Part shown: positions 24,190 through 35,450 of the stretch, piece by piece | Layout of the letters: each line of letters opens with the position of its first letter | Numbering within the stretch: position 1 is the first letter of the stretch | Origin: Ceratopteris richardii | Taxonomy: Eukaryota > Streptophyta > Polypodiopsida > Polypodiales > Pteridaceae | Reading direction: 5' to 3' | DNA: 64,000 nt | NCBI GenBank assembly: GCA_020310875.1 | Contig: CM035423.1 | Location: forward strand, 129,487,638 to 129,551,637 | Notes under the pieces: generated by a model | The model's input: only the letters and a program-made list of their open reading frames with translations | Database searches by the model: none | What the model was told of the DNA's origin: nothing | Translations under genes and position numbers: made by a program

Positions 24190-25023
24190 AGCATTTTTGA
24201 GTTTATGCTTGAATTTCATATTGGTTGTCCATGTCCTTTATAAGTGGGCTTCTACCCCCATAATCAATATAGCTATGATGGTTGAGAATATGGAGAAAGT
24301 AATGAAGCCAATAATTGATGATGAAGCACTCGTAGATCTAGAATGGAAGGAGGTTACGCAAGCCAATTTTGATAGCTTAATGAAGAATGAAATATGGGAG
24401 GTCACTAGCACCAAGTGAGTGTAGCAGGTGAAGGAGATGATAGGAGGAATCTTGGAATGCTATGAAGACACATTGGTAGCAAAAGTACTTTCACTAGTGA
24501 AGTGTTTTTCTTTTCAAAAATCGTTTCAAGGAGGAGGTACATGCATCTCAGCCACTAGGGTTTGAGACTCCACATTCAAAGGAAATATTATATAAATTGA
24601 AGAAGGCATTGTATGAGATGAAACAAGCCACAAAGAGAATATAAATTGGGAGCTAGATGAAGGTCTTTGCTAGTCTTATCTACATATGGAGTACCATTCA
24701 AGATATACATTTTGAAGTCAGACTTTTGAGAAGACTTGGGAATAGACCTCATGAAGGGTATTCAAGAGTTGGGAAGCATGTACACTTGAGAAGGATATTG
24801 GGAATAGTATGATATCCAATGAAGAAGAATGCAGTAGGTGCCCTCAACAAAATTCTTACAAAGGATCTACTTCAGATACATCTTCAAAGACTTGAAATTG
24901 GGCCACGGAGATAGTTCACCTCTAGGTGGGGGGGGGGGGGGGGGGGCATTAGACATGATCAATGTTATAATTACATGGAATACTTGGCATCAAGTTCACA
25001 TTCAGGTGGACATTGAGGAGGTG
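24190..25023 (+). pseudogene. Decayed Copia RT fragment, copy 1
   Basis: The frame at about 24270-24417 encodes ALVDLEWKEVTQANFDSLMKNEIWEV, which fits the N-terminal RVT_2 motif (xxWxxAMxxExxxLxxNxTWxL). Further on, EEVHASQPLGFETPHSKE and KLKKALYEMKQA match the E-E-V-Y-M-x-Q-P-x-G-F and K-L-x-K-A-L-Y-G-L-K-Q-A motifs. The segment is collinear with 27000-27800. It ends with purine-rich tracts (24928-24946 and 25006-25023) before a TGTTAGATATG start like that at 27808. Most of the RT, including the catalytic Asp pair, is missing. Confidence 0.72.
24928..24946. repeat. Poly-G tract of 19 bases
   Basis: An uninterrupted run of G at the position of the polypurine tract in the related copy at 27790-27807 (which reads GAGGGGGAAGAGGGGGG). 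It looks like a tract that became homogeneous and expanded. Confidence 0.95.
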
Positions 25024-25703
25024 TGTTAGATATGTTCAATGCCTCACCCTTCTGCATCACCAACATTGTTCCATAACACTCTATTTTGTAAGGCCTCCAT
25101 GATGATGAGAAGCCATGTGAGAGTGTTGGACATTGGTAGGTTCCTTACTTTGAGGTCAGATGAGGTTTAGAGTAGATTGTAGATGGATAGTTGGGAAGGT
25201 TACTTCTAAGCATTGGATTTGGGATTGATCCTATAAGATGATCAACCTAAATCAAGGCATAGAAACTGAAATAACTTTCTTAACTTGAGGAAGGGTCTAA
25301 TTGATGTGGGCCATTGGATCTAGATTTGATCCTAAGTGTGGATTAAGCAAGATCAAGCACTACTAACAAATGATTGTTGATCTCTACCTTTTCACCATTG
25401 CATTTACTTGATACATCAATGTTGGAGATTATTTTTGGCATGGATCAAGCTACCACGACCCTAGAACATGGGTAGGATGACTAAGGCTTAAGGGATCTTA
25501 TAAGCATCATCCTCTCCACATGTGGAAACTTATTTTGTGGTGTTTGGAATCATTATGGTGTCCGTCTTAGTACCCATTGTGTTGGCATATAGCCCTTAAC
25601 CTAGCTTCTATCTAGATCACCATCTAATCTCCATATATGGAGTGCATGGGTGGATAGAACCATCTATATCTTTTGTAGTGTTTGCGTTCCATTGTATTAG
25701 AGC
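25024..25703 (+). other. Gene-free stretch ending in a PBS relic
   Basis: The start TGTTAGATATG resembles the LTR-type start at 27808. The bases 25692-25703 (TTGTATTAGAGC) differ at two places from the initiator tRNA-Met PBS. The segment could therefore hold LTR sequence of the decayed element downstream, but the similarity to sequence after 27808 fades after about 20 bp, so the two are not a proven LTR pair. Confidence 0.4.
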
Positions 25704-26035
25704 TATGATTTTTAGTTGAGTTCATCTTTTACTCATCTTGAGCCCACTTCCCATTATAACCACATCTCTTGTGTTATTCCCATGAGTAACAATATCTCTC
25801 TTTCTCTCAAACCTTAATCCTATGCATTTATTTCCTCATGCTCATTCTTTGAACAGATTAGAAATTTGCTAGTACATGCGAATAATCAGTTAGTTCACAT
25901 GACATTTCTCTTACATTTGATTACAACCACTTTTACTAAAATCCGATTAAGTACATTTCCGAGCTAGTAACATCCTAGTGAGTAACTTATCGATTAATCA
26001 ACTAAATACTTTTATTTCCCATTCAACATGCATTC

Positions 26036-26790
26036 ATGGAAGGAGTGCTTCAACATTCAAGCTTTTGGAATGCTTCAATGATAGAGTTCTCAAGATCTAA
26101 AGGCTTAAACAATAGAGTTCTTGGGAGGAAAAAGCTTCAAAGATTCAAGTTCATGGGACACAAAGGCTTTAACACTATGGAGGTGTTAGAATCTAGAAAA
26201 GGAAGAGGAAGTGGAGTTGGTGCAATGGATTTGGCAATGCAAAAACTATGGGTTCATCCACCAATGTTCAATGAAGGCAAGTTAGATGGTACAAATTATT
26301 TTTTTGGGAAATTTGAGATTATAGTTATCCTTGATTGTTATGATCTTTTGGAGATGGTGTTGGGAAGTGAGCATGAGCCACAACCTACCTTCGACCCATT
26401 GGATCTGAGTATGGTGATTCTCCTAGATGCAAAGCTTCTACAAGTTTGGAAGATAAGGAATGCAAATGCACTATATGCTGTAGTGAAGAACTATGTGGAC
26501 TCCATTCTACCTCTTATTCAACATTCATCCAAGGAAATTGAGGCATGGAGTATACTACGGAGTCGGTATCAGGTGCAAAACCAAACATGCATTCAAAACT
26601 AAGAAAATAAATACGAAGTAGAGACGTTTGTAGAAGGAGAGAACACTAAGGCGTCCATTACTCATATCAATAAGTGATGTGATGAAATGACTTCTAGAGA
26701 GATAGAGAAGTCTAGCAATGGGATAGCTCGAAGGTGTCTCCAAGATTCTGCACCAAAGTATGATGGCATGATAATTACTCTAAACCCTTA
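26036..26790 (+). pseudogene. Copia gag remnant
   Basis: A 188-codon frame starts with ATG. Its second half has FNEGKLDGTNYFFGKFEI, the conserved opening of plant Copia Gag (FDGxNYxxWKxxM) with the Trp replaced. This is followed by a long helical segment with VWKIRNANALYAVVKN and IEAWSILRSRY, matching the AxxxIxxxLxxxxxxxI and AWxxLxxxY patterns of the UBN2 family. The first about 60 residues repeat a 'GFN/GLN-ME/V-L' flavour and resemble nothing known. After a stop at 26602 similar sequence continues in other frames to about 26790. No zinc knuckle or protease is visible. Confidence 0.65.
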
Positions 26791-26974
26791 AGTGAGACCT
26801 CAAGCTTTGATATTTGAGGACTTTGATTCATTGTCAATGAAAGAGGATTTGCATAAACCCCAAGCAAGAATTAGCAACACAGATGCTATGCTCTCCATCA
26901 ATGCATCAAGTAAAGGTGGTTCCTTAAGAACAAGAGGAAGAATCATCATAGAATAAAACCTATCCCAATAGATT

Positions 26975-27807
26975 TTGAGGAGAAGGCACAAGGAACAAGG
27001 ATATCAAAGAGAAAAGAGAGCACAAGTGGGCTTCTACCCCCATAGTCAGTTTATAGCCATGATGGTTGAGATTATGAAGGAAGCAATGAAGCCAATAATT
27101 GAAGATGAAGCACTTGTAGATACATCATGGAAGGAGGAGATGCAAGCCAATTATGATACCTTAAGGAAGAATGAAGCATGGGAGGTCCCTAGCACCAAGT
27201 GATTTTGGCAAGTGAAGGACATGATAGAAGGAAACTTGGAATGCTATCAAGACACATTGGTAGTAGAAGGACTTTCACTAGTGAAGTGTTTTGCTTTTCA
27301 AGAACCTTCTGCTCTAATGACCACTATTTGCATCATACTAATGCTAACAACCCATATGAAGTGGCAAGTTTCTATATTAGATGTCAAATTAAAACTTTTG
27401 AATGTTGACCTCAAGGAGGAGGCACATATGTTTTAGCCACCAAGGTTTGAGGCTCCACATTCAAAGGAGATATTATGTAAATTGAAGAAGCCATTCTATG
27501 AGATGAAATAAGCCATAAAGAGGATAGACATTGGGAGATACATGAAGGTCTTTTCAAGATATAAGTTTTGCATTCAGACTTTTGAGAAGGCTTGGGAATA
27601 GACCTCATGAAGGACATTCAAGAGTTGACAAGCATGTACACTTGATCAGGATGTTGGGAATAGTATGCTATCCAATCAAGAAGAATACAACAAGTACCCT
27701 CAAGAAAGTTCTTACAAAGGATCTACTTCACGTACATATTCAAAGACTTGGCATTGGGCCAAGGAGATAGTTCACCTCTTGATGGACATTGAGGGGGAAG
27801 AGGGGGG
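26975..27807 (+). pseudogene. Decayed Copia RT fragment, copy 2
   Basis: Collinear with 24190-25023. It encodes ALVDTSWKEEMQANYDTLRKNEAWEV (27100-27190), a QVSILDVKLKLLNVDLKEEAHMF stretch corresponding to the QLDVKNAFLNGDLEEEVYM motif (about 27363-27435), PPRFEAPHSKE and LCKLKKPFYEMK. It ends in the purine tract 27790-27807, followed by TGTTAGACATGG. It is interrupted by stops and lacks YVDD. It follows the gag remnant directly, with integrase and protease deleted, so the two probably belong to one internally deleted element. Confidence 0.75.
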
Positions 27808-28440
27808 TGTTAGACATGGTCAATGCTATAATCTCATGAAAGAATCGGCATCATGCCAAGAATAGATGGAATAGGTAACTAAAGGAAACATCATAGGTGG
27901 ATGTTCTGTATGGAGGTCATTAAATTTGAAAAGACAATTGAGTTTAAGAGAAATCATTCATCCATTGAGTATTACTTCAAGATCAATGGATGAAGAAAGA
28001 GTATAAAGTTCTCCCAAAGAGTTTGAGTAAAGATCTTGAAGAGAAAAGAGTAAGGAATTGTTTCTAGTTCTAATAGACCCAATCAAGTCAAGTCTTTGAG
28101 GAAATATCCTAGGGTCAACCATTTTGCTTTGTTCGTTGAAGTTGGTTTACCAAAAAGGTAAATGAAATACTTTTTTCTTGCATTCTTTCTTGGACTCTAA
28201 AGCCCAATAGTACATGGTAGTCATGTAATTGGTAAAAGAGAGTAGTAGATGTTGGTTAAGAAGTCGAAAATATTAAAAATATCTAAGTTAGATGTTTTGG
28301 TTAACCTCAACTTCTTTTCTTCTTTAAATAAAATTGACTATATTTCCCAAAGTCTTGAAATAGTGAAAGATCCATCTATTATTTTTGTAGATCCATGCAT
28401 GCGTAGTGCACAAAAATCGATTGATATAAAAGGATAATTG
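27808..28440 (+). other. Probable 3' LTR start, then gene-free sequence
   Basis: TGTTAGACATGGTCAATGC directly after a polypurine tract is the expected start of a 3' LTR, but no matching 5' LTR was found. At 28276-28298 lies a palindrome also seen at 13849 and 11321. The sequence from 28270 is homologous, in inverted orientation, to the block ending at 11335. Confidence 0.45.
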
Positions 28441-30080
28441 GAAATACTTAGAATCCACGTACTTCATATGTTTGTGCTATGGATGCCCAATTTGCACATA
28501 ACAAAACAGTGAAATAAGTAGGGATGTTGTAAACCACCCTTTTCATTCTTTCCATAACTTGCCTTTGATTCAGACACTGACATAGGAAGCCATAGGGTAT
28601 TTAGAATGATTTGGGTAGGGATCAACCCACACATGGATTTACCTCTTTTTAGATACATTTTGAGAAAGAATCCTTTTCTGAAAAAGATAGAAATTAAAAA
28701 AACGAAAACCATGATTGACGAGATTGATCATGTGGCACATTGGAATAATCTACATAGTATGCTTCACATTTTTGAGGACAAAAAAGTTTTAAACGGGAAA
28801 TAATTTTGTATAATTATAGGTCTAATTGGCAAAAGACATGGGTTTTTAGGGTCCAACGTCCCTTGGACAACCCTTGGAGTTCATTGAGAAACCATTGGGA
28901 AAATGTCTCAACGTCTATGCTTAAACCCTTGAAGTTATTTGAATTATTTGAACTCCCATTTGAAGGATTTGAACCTCATGATTAATTATCCTAATGCTTG
29001 GGAACCTTAGTCTTGGGATAATTTTTCCAAGTGTCACCTTGGGGTGTATGTGGGAGGAGAAGACCCATTGGATTAAGTATCCATGTGATGGAAATTTGGT
29101 AAGTGTCCACATAAAGGACACTTGTAAGTATCCAAGGACATGTACCCCCTTGAATATATGTATATACATGGGTGGAGATGGTTTTGGTGTATATGTGCAT
29201 CTCTCACTCCCTTGTGGGTTGTAGATTTCTAGTTCATCTTATCACTTTTGAGTAGAGCTTTTAGTTTCTTATTACATGGAACAAGATAAAAATTTGGATG
29301 GAAATAGTTAGAATCCACCTACTTCACATGATGGTGCTATGTATGCTCAATTTGCACATAACAAAAAAACGAAGTAGAGAGGGATATTTTGGTCCATCCT
29401 TATCATTATTTCCATATCATGGACTTGATTTCGCTTTCCATGTGCAACGCGAGATGTTTTCTATAATGGTTTGGGAATGGGTTAGACCACCCACGGATTC
29501 CCCATCATTTAAATCCAGTCTAGGATATGATCCCTTTCTAAATGAAGAGGAAAATCAGAGAGATGAAGACCATGATTTACAGATTTACAAGATTGATCAT
29601 GGTGCATGACCGCATACTCCACATAATATAGTTCTATGAATATTTTAGAAAACAATGTTTTAAGTGGTGAAAATTGTTGTATAAATTCATGGGTTTAAGG
29701 GCTCAAAATCTTATAGAGAACCCTTGGAATTTATGAGAAACCTTGAGTAAAATATCTCCAATTGGATTGGTTGAAGCCTTAAATTATTCTAATTATTTGA
29801 TTTCCCATTTGAAGGCTTTCAAAACTTAGTTTATCCTAATGCTTTGGAAACTTTATCTTTGGAGAAGATTCTCCAAGTGACACCTTGGGGTGTATGTGAG
29901 ACGAGAAGCCTCATTGATTAAGAAACCATATAATACCATGTGATAGACCTTAGGAAATTTTCCACTCAGTCTTAGGACATGCATCCCCTTGGCCTTAAGG
30001 TTTACATATGGGTGGTGTTGGTTTGGTGGATACATGCATCTCTCCTTGTTATGTGGACTTGCTAGTTATATTAGTTTGTT
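28441..30080. repeat. Tandem duplication of an 860-bp unit
   Basis: Unit 1 (28441-29300) and unit 2 (29301 to about 30080) are head to tail. Both start GAAATA(C/G)TTAGAATCCAC and share CAATTTGCACATAACAAAA, CACCTTGGGGTGTATGTG, CCCATTTGAAGG and TGCATCTCTC. The divergence is considerable, with small indels. Short frames in each unit (28606-28803 and 29298-29609) share an N-P-F-L-K-K/N-P-F-L-N pattern and an E-I-D-H or K-I-D-H end, but match no family that I know. Confidence 0.82.
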
Positions 30081-30269
30081 AATGGGTAGTCCTATTAGAA
30101 TCATGGTTTTGGAGACTACACTCTAGTTGCATCCACAAAATTTATATCTGAGAGTTCAAGATTTTATAATATAAAAGCAAGTGATGGTTGAATAGTAACA
30201 CATTGGGTAATTAGCTTGTTTTTGCATACCAACACACTATTGTAGTGACTATGCACGAAAATTCATTCT

Positions 30270-30482
30270 TTTGTGTATTTTTTTGTCTAATTCTTTGTTT
30301 TCCATTATCTTGAAGTCTATTATAGGTCTAGCAAAGTTGCATAGGGGCAGTTCTACTCAAAAAAAAAAAATCTTTTGCATCAAATTACAATCACTAGCCA
30401 TGGCTAAGAACAATTATGTATTTTTCATGTTGATTGTTGAAAATGAATTGGATAGTTCCAACTACCCGTTCTGGGCAAACAT
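30270..30482 (+). pseudogene. Copia leader and gag start stub
   Basis: The sequence TCTATTATAGGTCTAGCAAAG, an A-rich stretch, TTTTGCATCA and then ATG 30400 reproduces the leader-gag junction of the elements at 54327 and 57762. The protein start (N-x-V-F-F-M-L-I-V-E-N-E-L-D then NYPFWANM) matches C-M-L-V-V-E-D-K-L-D..NYPLWAYM there. Homology stops at about 30482, where the dispersed repeat begins. It is a fragment of the same Copia family, cut within the first about 28 codons. Confidence 0.75.
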
Positions 30483-30690
30483 GATTTATTGTGGTAGAGA
30501 TTTCGGTTCTTCCATTGAAATTAAAGTGCAATTTAGTTTCAAAAGAAAAAATATTTAAAATAACCTAACTTGAACCATATTGATATGTTGTGTATTGATA
30601 TGTGTGTATACACTCATAAAAGGAAAACGAGTTATTAGTGTTATTTTGTACAATTGTATGTGATTGTGTTTGTGTATATATAATGCCATA
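30483..30690 (+). repeat. Dispersed repeat, plus-strand copy
   Basis: Matches the minus strand of 10765-11035 in order, with the internal TTTAAATATT repeat run of that copy missing here. It is fused directly to the Copia gag stub, so the breakpoint at about 30482 marks either an insertion or a rearrangement. Confidence 0.75.
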
Positions 30691-30894
30691 CAGAGAAAAA
30701 AATCGGCAACATTTCCCCTAAGTATGGAGCTAAAAAAAATATCCCTATAAGAAAATACGGCACGAAGGCCATGATAAAAGACATGTAGGCTAACCAAAAA
30801 GCCACTTGAAAGATTTTTTTTTAGCATGTAAAATAACAATCTACTTGTAAAAAAGAACACATTGTACATTCGAGAAAAAAATATCTATATTTGT
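30691..30894. other. Short AT-rich spacer
   Basis: No gene is visible between the dispersed repeat and the microsatellite. Confidence 0.5.
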
Positions 30895-31437
30895 GTATGC
30901 ATATGTGTGTATGTAAGTGTTTGTATGTATGTGTGCATGTATGTGTGTATATATGTGTGCATATACATATGAATGTATAATTATGTGTGCATGTATGTGT
31001 GTGTATGTATGCATGCATGTATGTATGTGTATATATGTGTATGTATGTCTATGTGTATGTAAGTGTATGTATGTTTATGTGTGTATGTTTATTTTTGTAT
31101 GTACATGTGTGTGTATATATATGTATGTGTGTGAGTGTATGTATGTGTGTCTATATGTGCGTATGTTTTTATATGTGTGTATTGTAAGTATATGTGTATA
31201 TACGTGTGTGTATGTGTTTGTGTTTATGTGTGTATAAATGTGTATGTGTGTACGTATATGTGTGAATGTATGTGTGTGCATATATGTGTGTGTTTATGTG
31301 TGTATGCTTGTTTGTGTATAAAGGTATGTATGTATGTATGTGTATATGCATCTATGTATGTATAAATGTGTGTGAATGTGTGTAATGTGTGTATGTATGT
31401 GTGTATGTATGTGTGTATATGTCTATATGATTGAATA
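30895..31437. repeat. Long TG/TATG microsatellite
   Basis: About 540 bp of interspersed TG, TATG and TGTATG units, such as TGTATGTATGTGTGTG. The Cys/Val/Tyr/Met frames on one strand and His/Thr/Ile frames on the other are artefacts of this composition. Confidence 0.95.
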
Positions 31438-32031
31438 TAGATGTGTATTTCATTATTTATTATGTATATTAACTAATTAGTTTCTTTCATTGTCATTATT
31501 TCTTATAGTATGCCGGTTATTATGATTTGATTCTTATAAAATTGAATAGATAAAAAAATTTCGATGGAAAAATAAATAAGGAATTGAAAATTCTTATTCA
31601 CGCAAAGCTCCTTAAATTTAATTGCATAGATGTGAAATCTGTAAGCTTTAGTGTGTAGATTAGAAACTCCATAATTGCTGATGTACTTCAAATAGACCAG
31701 AAGAACGCGCGCGCGCGCGCACACACACACACATATATAGAGAGAGAGAGAAACACTTAATTATATATTATTGATAGCAATAATATACATGCATTAATAT
31801 ATATACATGTTTGTGCTTTATTCATTTGTATATGTGTCTTTGAATGTATATATTTGTACAAGTCATGTTTATATGGGTGCATATTAGTGTGTGTGTGCAT
31901 GTGTGTTTTTGATAGTAAGTGTATGTATACACGTTTCTACTTTATTCATCTGTGTATGTGTTTGTATGCATATATTTGTACATCTTCATGCTTGAGTGAA
32001 GCTTTGACACTACAAGTTTGAGTGAAACGTT
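31438..32031. other. Gene-free stretch with compound microsatellite
   Basis: At about 31706-31750 four dinucleotide runs follow each other: CG, AC, AT and AG. TG-rich remnants continue at 31880-31980. No gene was recognised. Confidence 0.7.
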
Positions 32032-32180
32032 GAGTGAAAGGAGTATTAGTTCACTATAATTTAAAAAGAATGGCCGATTAATTGTACATTTTAGTTTGTG
32101 TTTTTGAAATTTTGAGTGAAAGGAGTATTAGTTCTCTATAATGTAAAAAGAATGGTCGATTAATCGTACCTTTAAGTTTG
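32032..32180. repeat. Tandem repeat, 82-bp period, two copies
   Basis: GAGTGAAAGGAGTATTAGTT starts at 32032 and again at 32114, each followed by CTATAAT(T/G)TAAAAAGAATGG and CGATTAAT. The second copy is slightly shorter. Confidence 0.85.
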
Positions 32181-32326
32181 ATTGAACTCTTATATTATCC
32201 AAACATTTACAAACAACATTTGTAGCTGCTATTACTTGTGATTGAATGTAATTGTTTATTCTTTTAATTCTCTTGGATAAGTTAAGGGTCAATAACCATG
32301 CACCCAATGTGTAGTGGATTTACTTT

Positions 32327-32639
32327 GAGGTTGACTTTGACATATGCTGGCACTCAAGTTCAAGTCCAAGGTTAGACAAGAGGAAGCAAGAAGAGGAGGA
32401 GGGGAAGCATCTAGGTTTCTTCAACAATTTTCCATTCTTTATTGATCTTTTCTAGTTCTTCATTGTTCACAAACAATAAGTAAAATAGTAGTTTTTAGCA
32501 CTAACCACCATTGTAAATACAAACTTTTGTAGAATCTAACTCCATTTTGTCCAAGTTGAGGAGTCCAAGATATTGAGTCTAGGTAGAATAATCATGCCAA
32601 TTTTCATAATCTTTAGAGCCCGTTTGAACTACCAAATAA
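32327..32639 (+). repeat. Direct repeat, left copy (candidate LTR)
   Basis: 313 bp, nearly identical to 36875-37110, apart from an internal block of about 77 bp that is absent on the right. Both start GAGGTTGACTTTGACATATG and end CCAAATAA. Between them lies a Gypsy integrase relic on the same strand, which would suit LTRs, and AAAGAGG before the right copy could be a polypurine tract. However, the right end lacks the CA terminus, no PBS follows, and no TSD was found, so a pair of unrelated repeat copies remains possible. Confidence 0.5.
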
Positions 32640-34800
32640 AGCTTTCAACTATAAAAATAGCTAGAGAGATGATTTTTAGAGTTGAATTTTTTAAGTTAAG
32701 CTTCTTAGGGTGATTGTTTGAGGTTGACATTTTAGATGAATGAGAAAAGGTTGTATGAGAAAAGTTATTATTGAATCTAATTGACTCCCTTGTTCACACT
32801 CTTTGTCTCTTCCCTATACACTTTTTGAGTAAAAATCTCTTAGAGAATGCAACAAATGAGAAATGAGTGCTTTATCACATGTATAAAGTTCATGGGAGGA
32901 TTCACCTACTTTTAAATTCAAGTTCTCCAATGGATACAAGGATCTCTTAGAATAATTGCTTGGCCATAATGTTTGACAGAAGAAAGTCATTAAGGCCTCC
33001 TAAGTGGCAAGGTGTCCATCTTCATGTTGACTATACCATTTGTCCAAAAGTCCATCTAAGATAAAGGGGAAAAATCCTAGCATGGCATCCTCCCGATGTT
33101 CCAAACCTCATCCACAACATAAGGAGATGAATCTTGGTACTTGTCACCAACCTCTTTTAGGTCCTCCAATGAGATCTTCTAGCATCCATAGAGCCTTGCG
33201 ATGGTTTCCCTCTGATTATCTACCCTTTTACCTCTTATTTAGAAGTCTCGAAAGACTTCACCTTTCATCCTTGCTGCATCAAATTGAGTGGTCTGAGTGT
33301 TGTCTCATAGTGTTCATGCCAAAGTTAGGTAGAGGAGACACCTTGTTTTAGATGTGCCAAAAATGGATGGAGGTGGCACCTTATTTTGGTAGTGGCAAAG
33401 AGACGTGGCGAGGACACCCTGTTTCTGAAATGCGGCACTTTTTGGTCACCTGATAACTCCCCACTTTAGAGCCTTGATAAGTCCAAGAGAGTAGAAATTC
33501 CATACCTTGATAATCTCCCACTTTAGAGCCTTTAGAGTATATCCATGCCCTTGGTCGAAGAATTGAAATAATACTTAATTGAAGCACATGCCCATGAGGA
33601 TCTTGCCTTTGATGTTCAAACTAGAGAAGTCCCTAGATTGTCATTATGGTGCCCATGCAAGAAATTGCTTTGATATGGATCTCTCCCCATAATGCTCAAG
33701 TCACCTACGATTCTCCCAATGATAATTCACTCGAGATGAGTGGAGTCACCCATGAAGAATATAGGATTCTTTATCGGATATCTTCCCTAAGGCAAAACGT
33801 TCACATCTATACCTCTCTAAGACAACAAGTCACCTAGATAACCAAAGAAAAAAAGTCGCCTCTACACCTCTTTGAAGTTGCCTAGATACATCAAGACAAC
33901 AAATAACCTTTGAAGAGATCTAGATGTGGAGTCGCCCATGAAGACATTGTCGCCCACACCAATATATGAAGTCACCTTTGATTGGAAGGACATAAAATTT
34001 GCAATGGTACTCTCAATAATTTGTTTTTCTTTTCTTCATCATTTCCCTTGAAATCCAAGTGCAGAGAGCCTTTGGACTTCATCATAATACGTTGAATCGA
34101 AAACCCATGCATTGGGCGAGTTTGTGCCCAAGATAGGGCAAGGATAGAAGTGAGGGATCTTTCTTAATCACGCAAACACTTCGAGTTCCCTTTTTATGAG
34201 TTCACACTTGGACATTGCTTTAATTACCTCCCTTGATCCATTTGGAGAACCCCAACTTTCCACTTGCCTTCGTTGATCAATTTGGAGAACGTTAGGGCAA
34301 GGGGTCACACCAAGGGTGGCCCTCTACCCGCACACGGTGAGAGTTGGCCTAAGGGCGCCCCCCAAGCCTTATAGGGCAAGAGGTCCACCACTAAAAGGTT
34401 GCATTGGAATTGATACTTGAAATCACTCTTGCTATGAGCATACATCGATGCAAGGTAGAGAGATTTGGTGATAAAAGAGTTGATTAACAATGACTCAATG
34501 ATGCTTGATCAACTTCATTGACTCCATACTTATCATGCTTCATATGTTCCATCCGTTCTCCTCCCAAGATTCCACATAAAAACAACCAAGCTATATGAAA
34601 TGACGGAAGCATTCAAGAGAGCACCTAGGAATCCATTATGTCCTTGTAGGCAAGTGTTGGCCTTTGGGTGTAGTAGGGCGACGGCTGGTCCATTTCGAAG
34701 CACACGTGAGGGAGAGGAAGCATTTTCTAGAGTACTTCGAATGCCAAAGAAAGTGATCTTGTATCCATTATAATCCACATCTTGTATCCCTTTTAACCCG
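32640..34800. other. Gene-free stretch with short degenerate repeats
   Basis: No Gypsy gag, protease or RT could be recognised. At 33690-33990 the words GTCACC and GTCGCC followed by a short A/T-rich stretch recur (for example GGAGTCACCCATGAAGA and GGAGTCGCCCATGAAGA), giving a loose repeat array. Confidence 0.5.
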
Positions 34801-35450
34801 TTGAGATACAAACACAAAAGCCTACTACAACAAGCCCATGTAGGATTGTTAGGACATGATTATTCCAAACCCAAAGCCTTGGAAAAATTGAGATGTACAA
34901 GAGTGTATTGGCTTACCATGGAAGCAGATGTTCATCATGTGATTAAGCAGTGCTCTAGTTGTAATAGTCAAACCCTTGTGGATTTTGCGACTTAATATCA
35001 TATCACTTTAGTACTTGAGTGGAGGCTTCACTAATTGAATTCTTGAAATTAGGAAGTTTTCCTGAGGTTGCAAACTTAGCAAGACAAAGGAGTTTAGAGA
35101 AAGAAGCCAAAAAATATGCTTGGATTGATAAAAATCTGTATAAATGATTAAGACATGGTTACCTATGATTGTGCATTCATGAGGGTGATTATAAGAAGAT
35201 TTGGAAACTACACATAGTGGTGTTGCAAGTGGACACTTTGACCCATTTCATGTAATTAAGACTATCTTATTCTCAGGCCTTTGGTGGTCCACCTTTCATA
35301 TGGATGCTCATACCTATGTGACATGTTGTGATACATGTTAAAAGGCTAAATACCCTATTGGTGGTCCACCTTTCATATGGATGCTCATACCTATGTGACA
35401 TGTTGTGATACATGTTAAAAGGCTAAATACCCTATCAGAGAGCAAATTCA
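34801..35450 (+). pseudogene. Gypsy integrase relic with two HHCC modules
   Basis: The first zinc-binding module is open: AHVGLLGHDYSK, then YWLTMEADVHHVIKQCSSC (34837-34962, HX5H...CX2C). After about 80 codons with a KLGSFPEVANLARQRSLEKE segment and several stops comes a second module: THSGVASGHF..LWWSTFHMDAHTYVTCCDTC (35213-35338, HX6H...CX2C). In Ty3/Gypsy integrase a single such N-terminal HHCC domain normally precedes the catalytic core. The core itself is not recognisable here. The same two-module order is seen at 63130-63640. Stops and an internal 77-bp duplication show that this copy is dead. Confidence 0.75.
35281..35434 (+). repeat. Exact 77-bp tandem duplication
   Basis: 35281-35357 and 35358-35434 are identical by eye. 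They duplicate the C-terminal half of the second HHCC module (from LWWSTFHMD to KAKYP). Since the rest of the element is diverged, this duplication is recent. Confidence 0.92.

Noticed and set aside
26036..26220. A separate novel gene at the start of the 26-kb frame
   Set aside because: The first about 60 residues are unknown, but the frame runs without break into Copia Gag, so it is more simply the Gag N-terminus or leader.
30917..31365. Cys/Val/Tyr/Met-rich and His/Thr-rich open frames
   Set aside because: They are translations of the TG/TATG microsatellite in several phases and on both strands.
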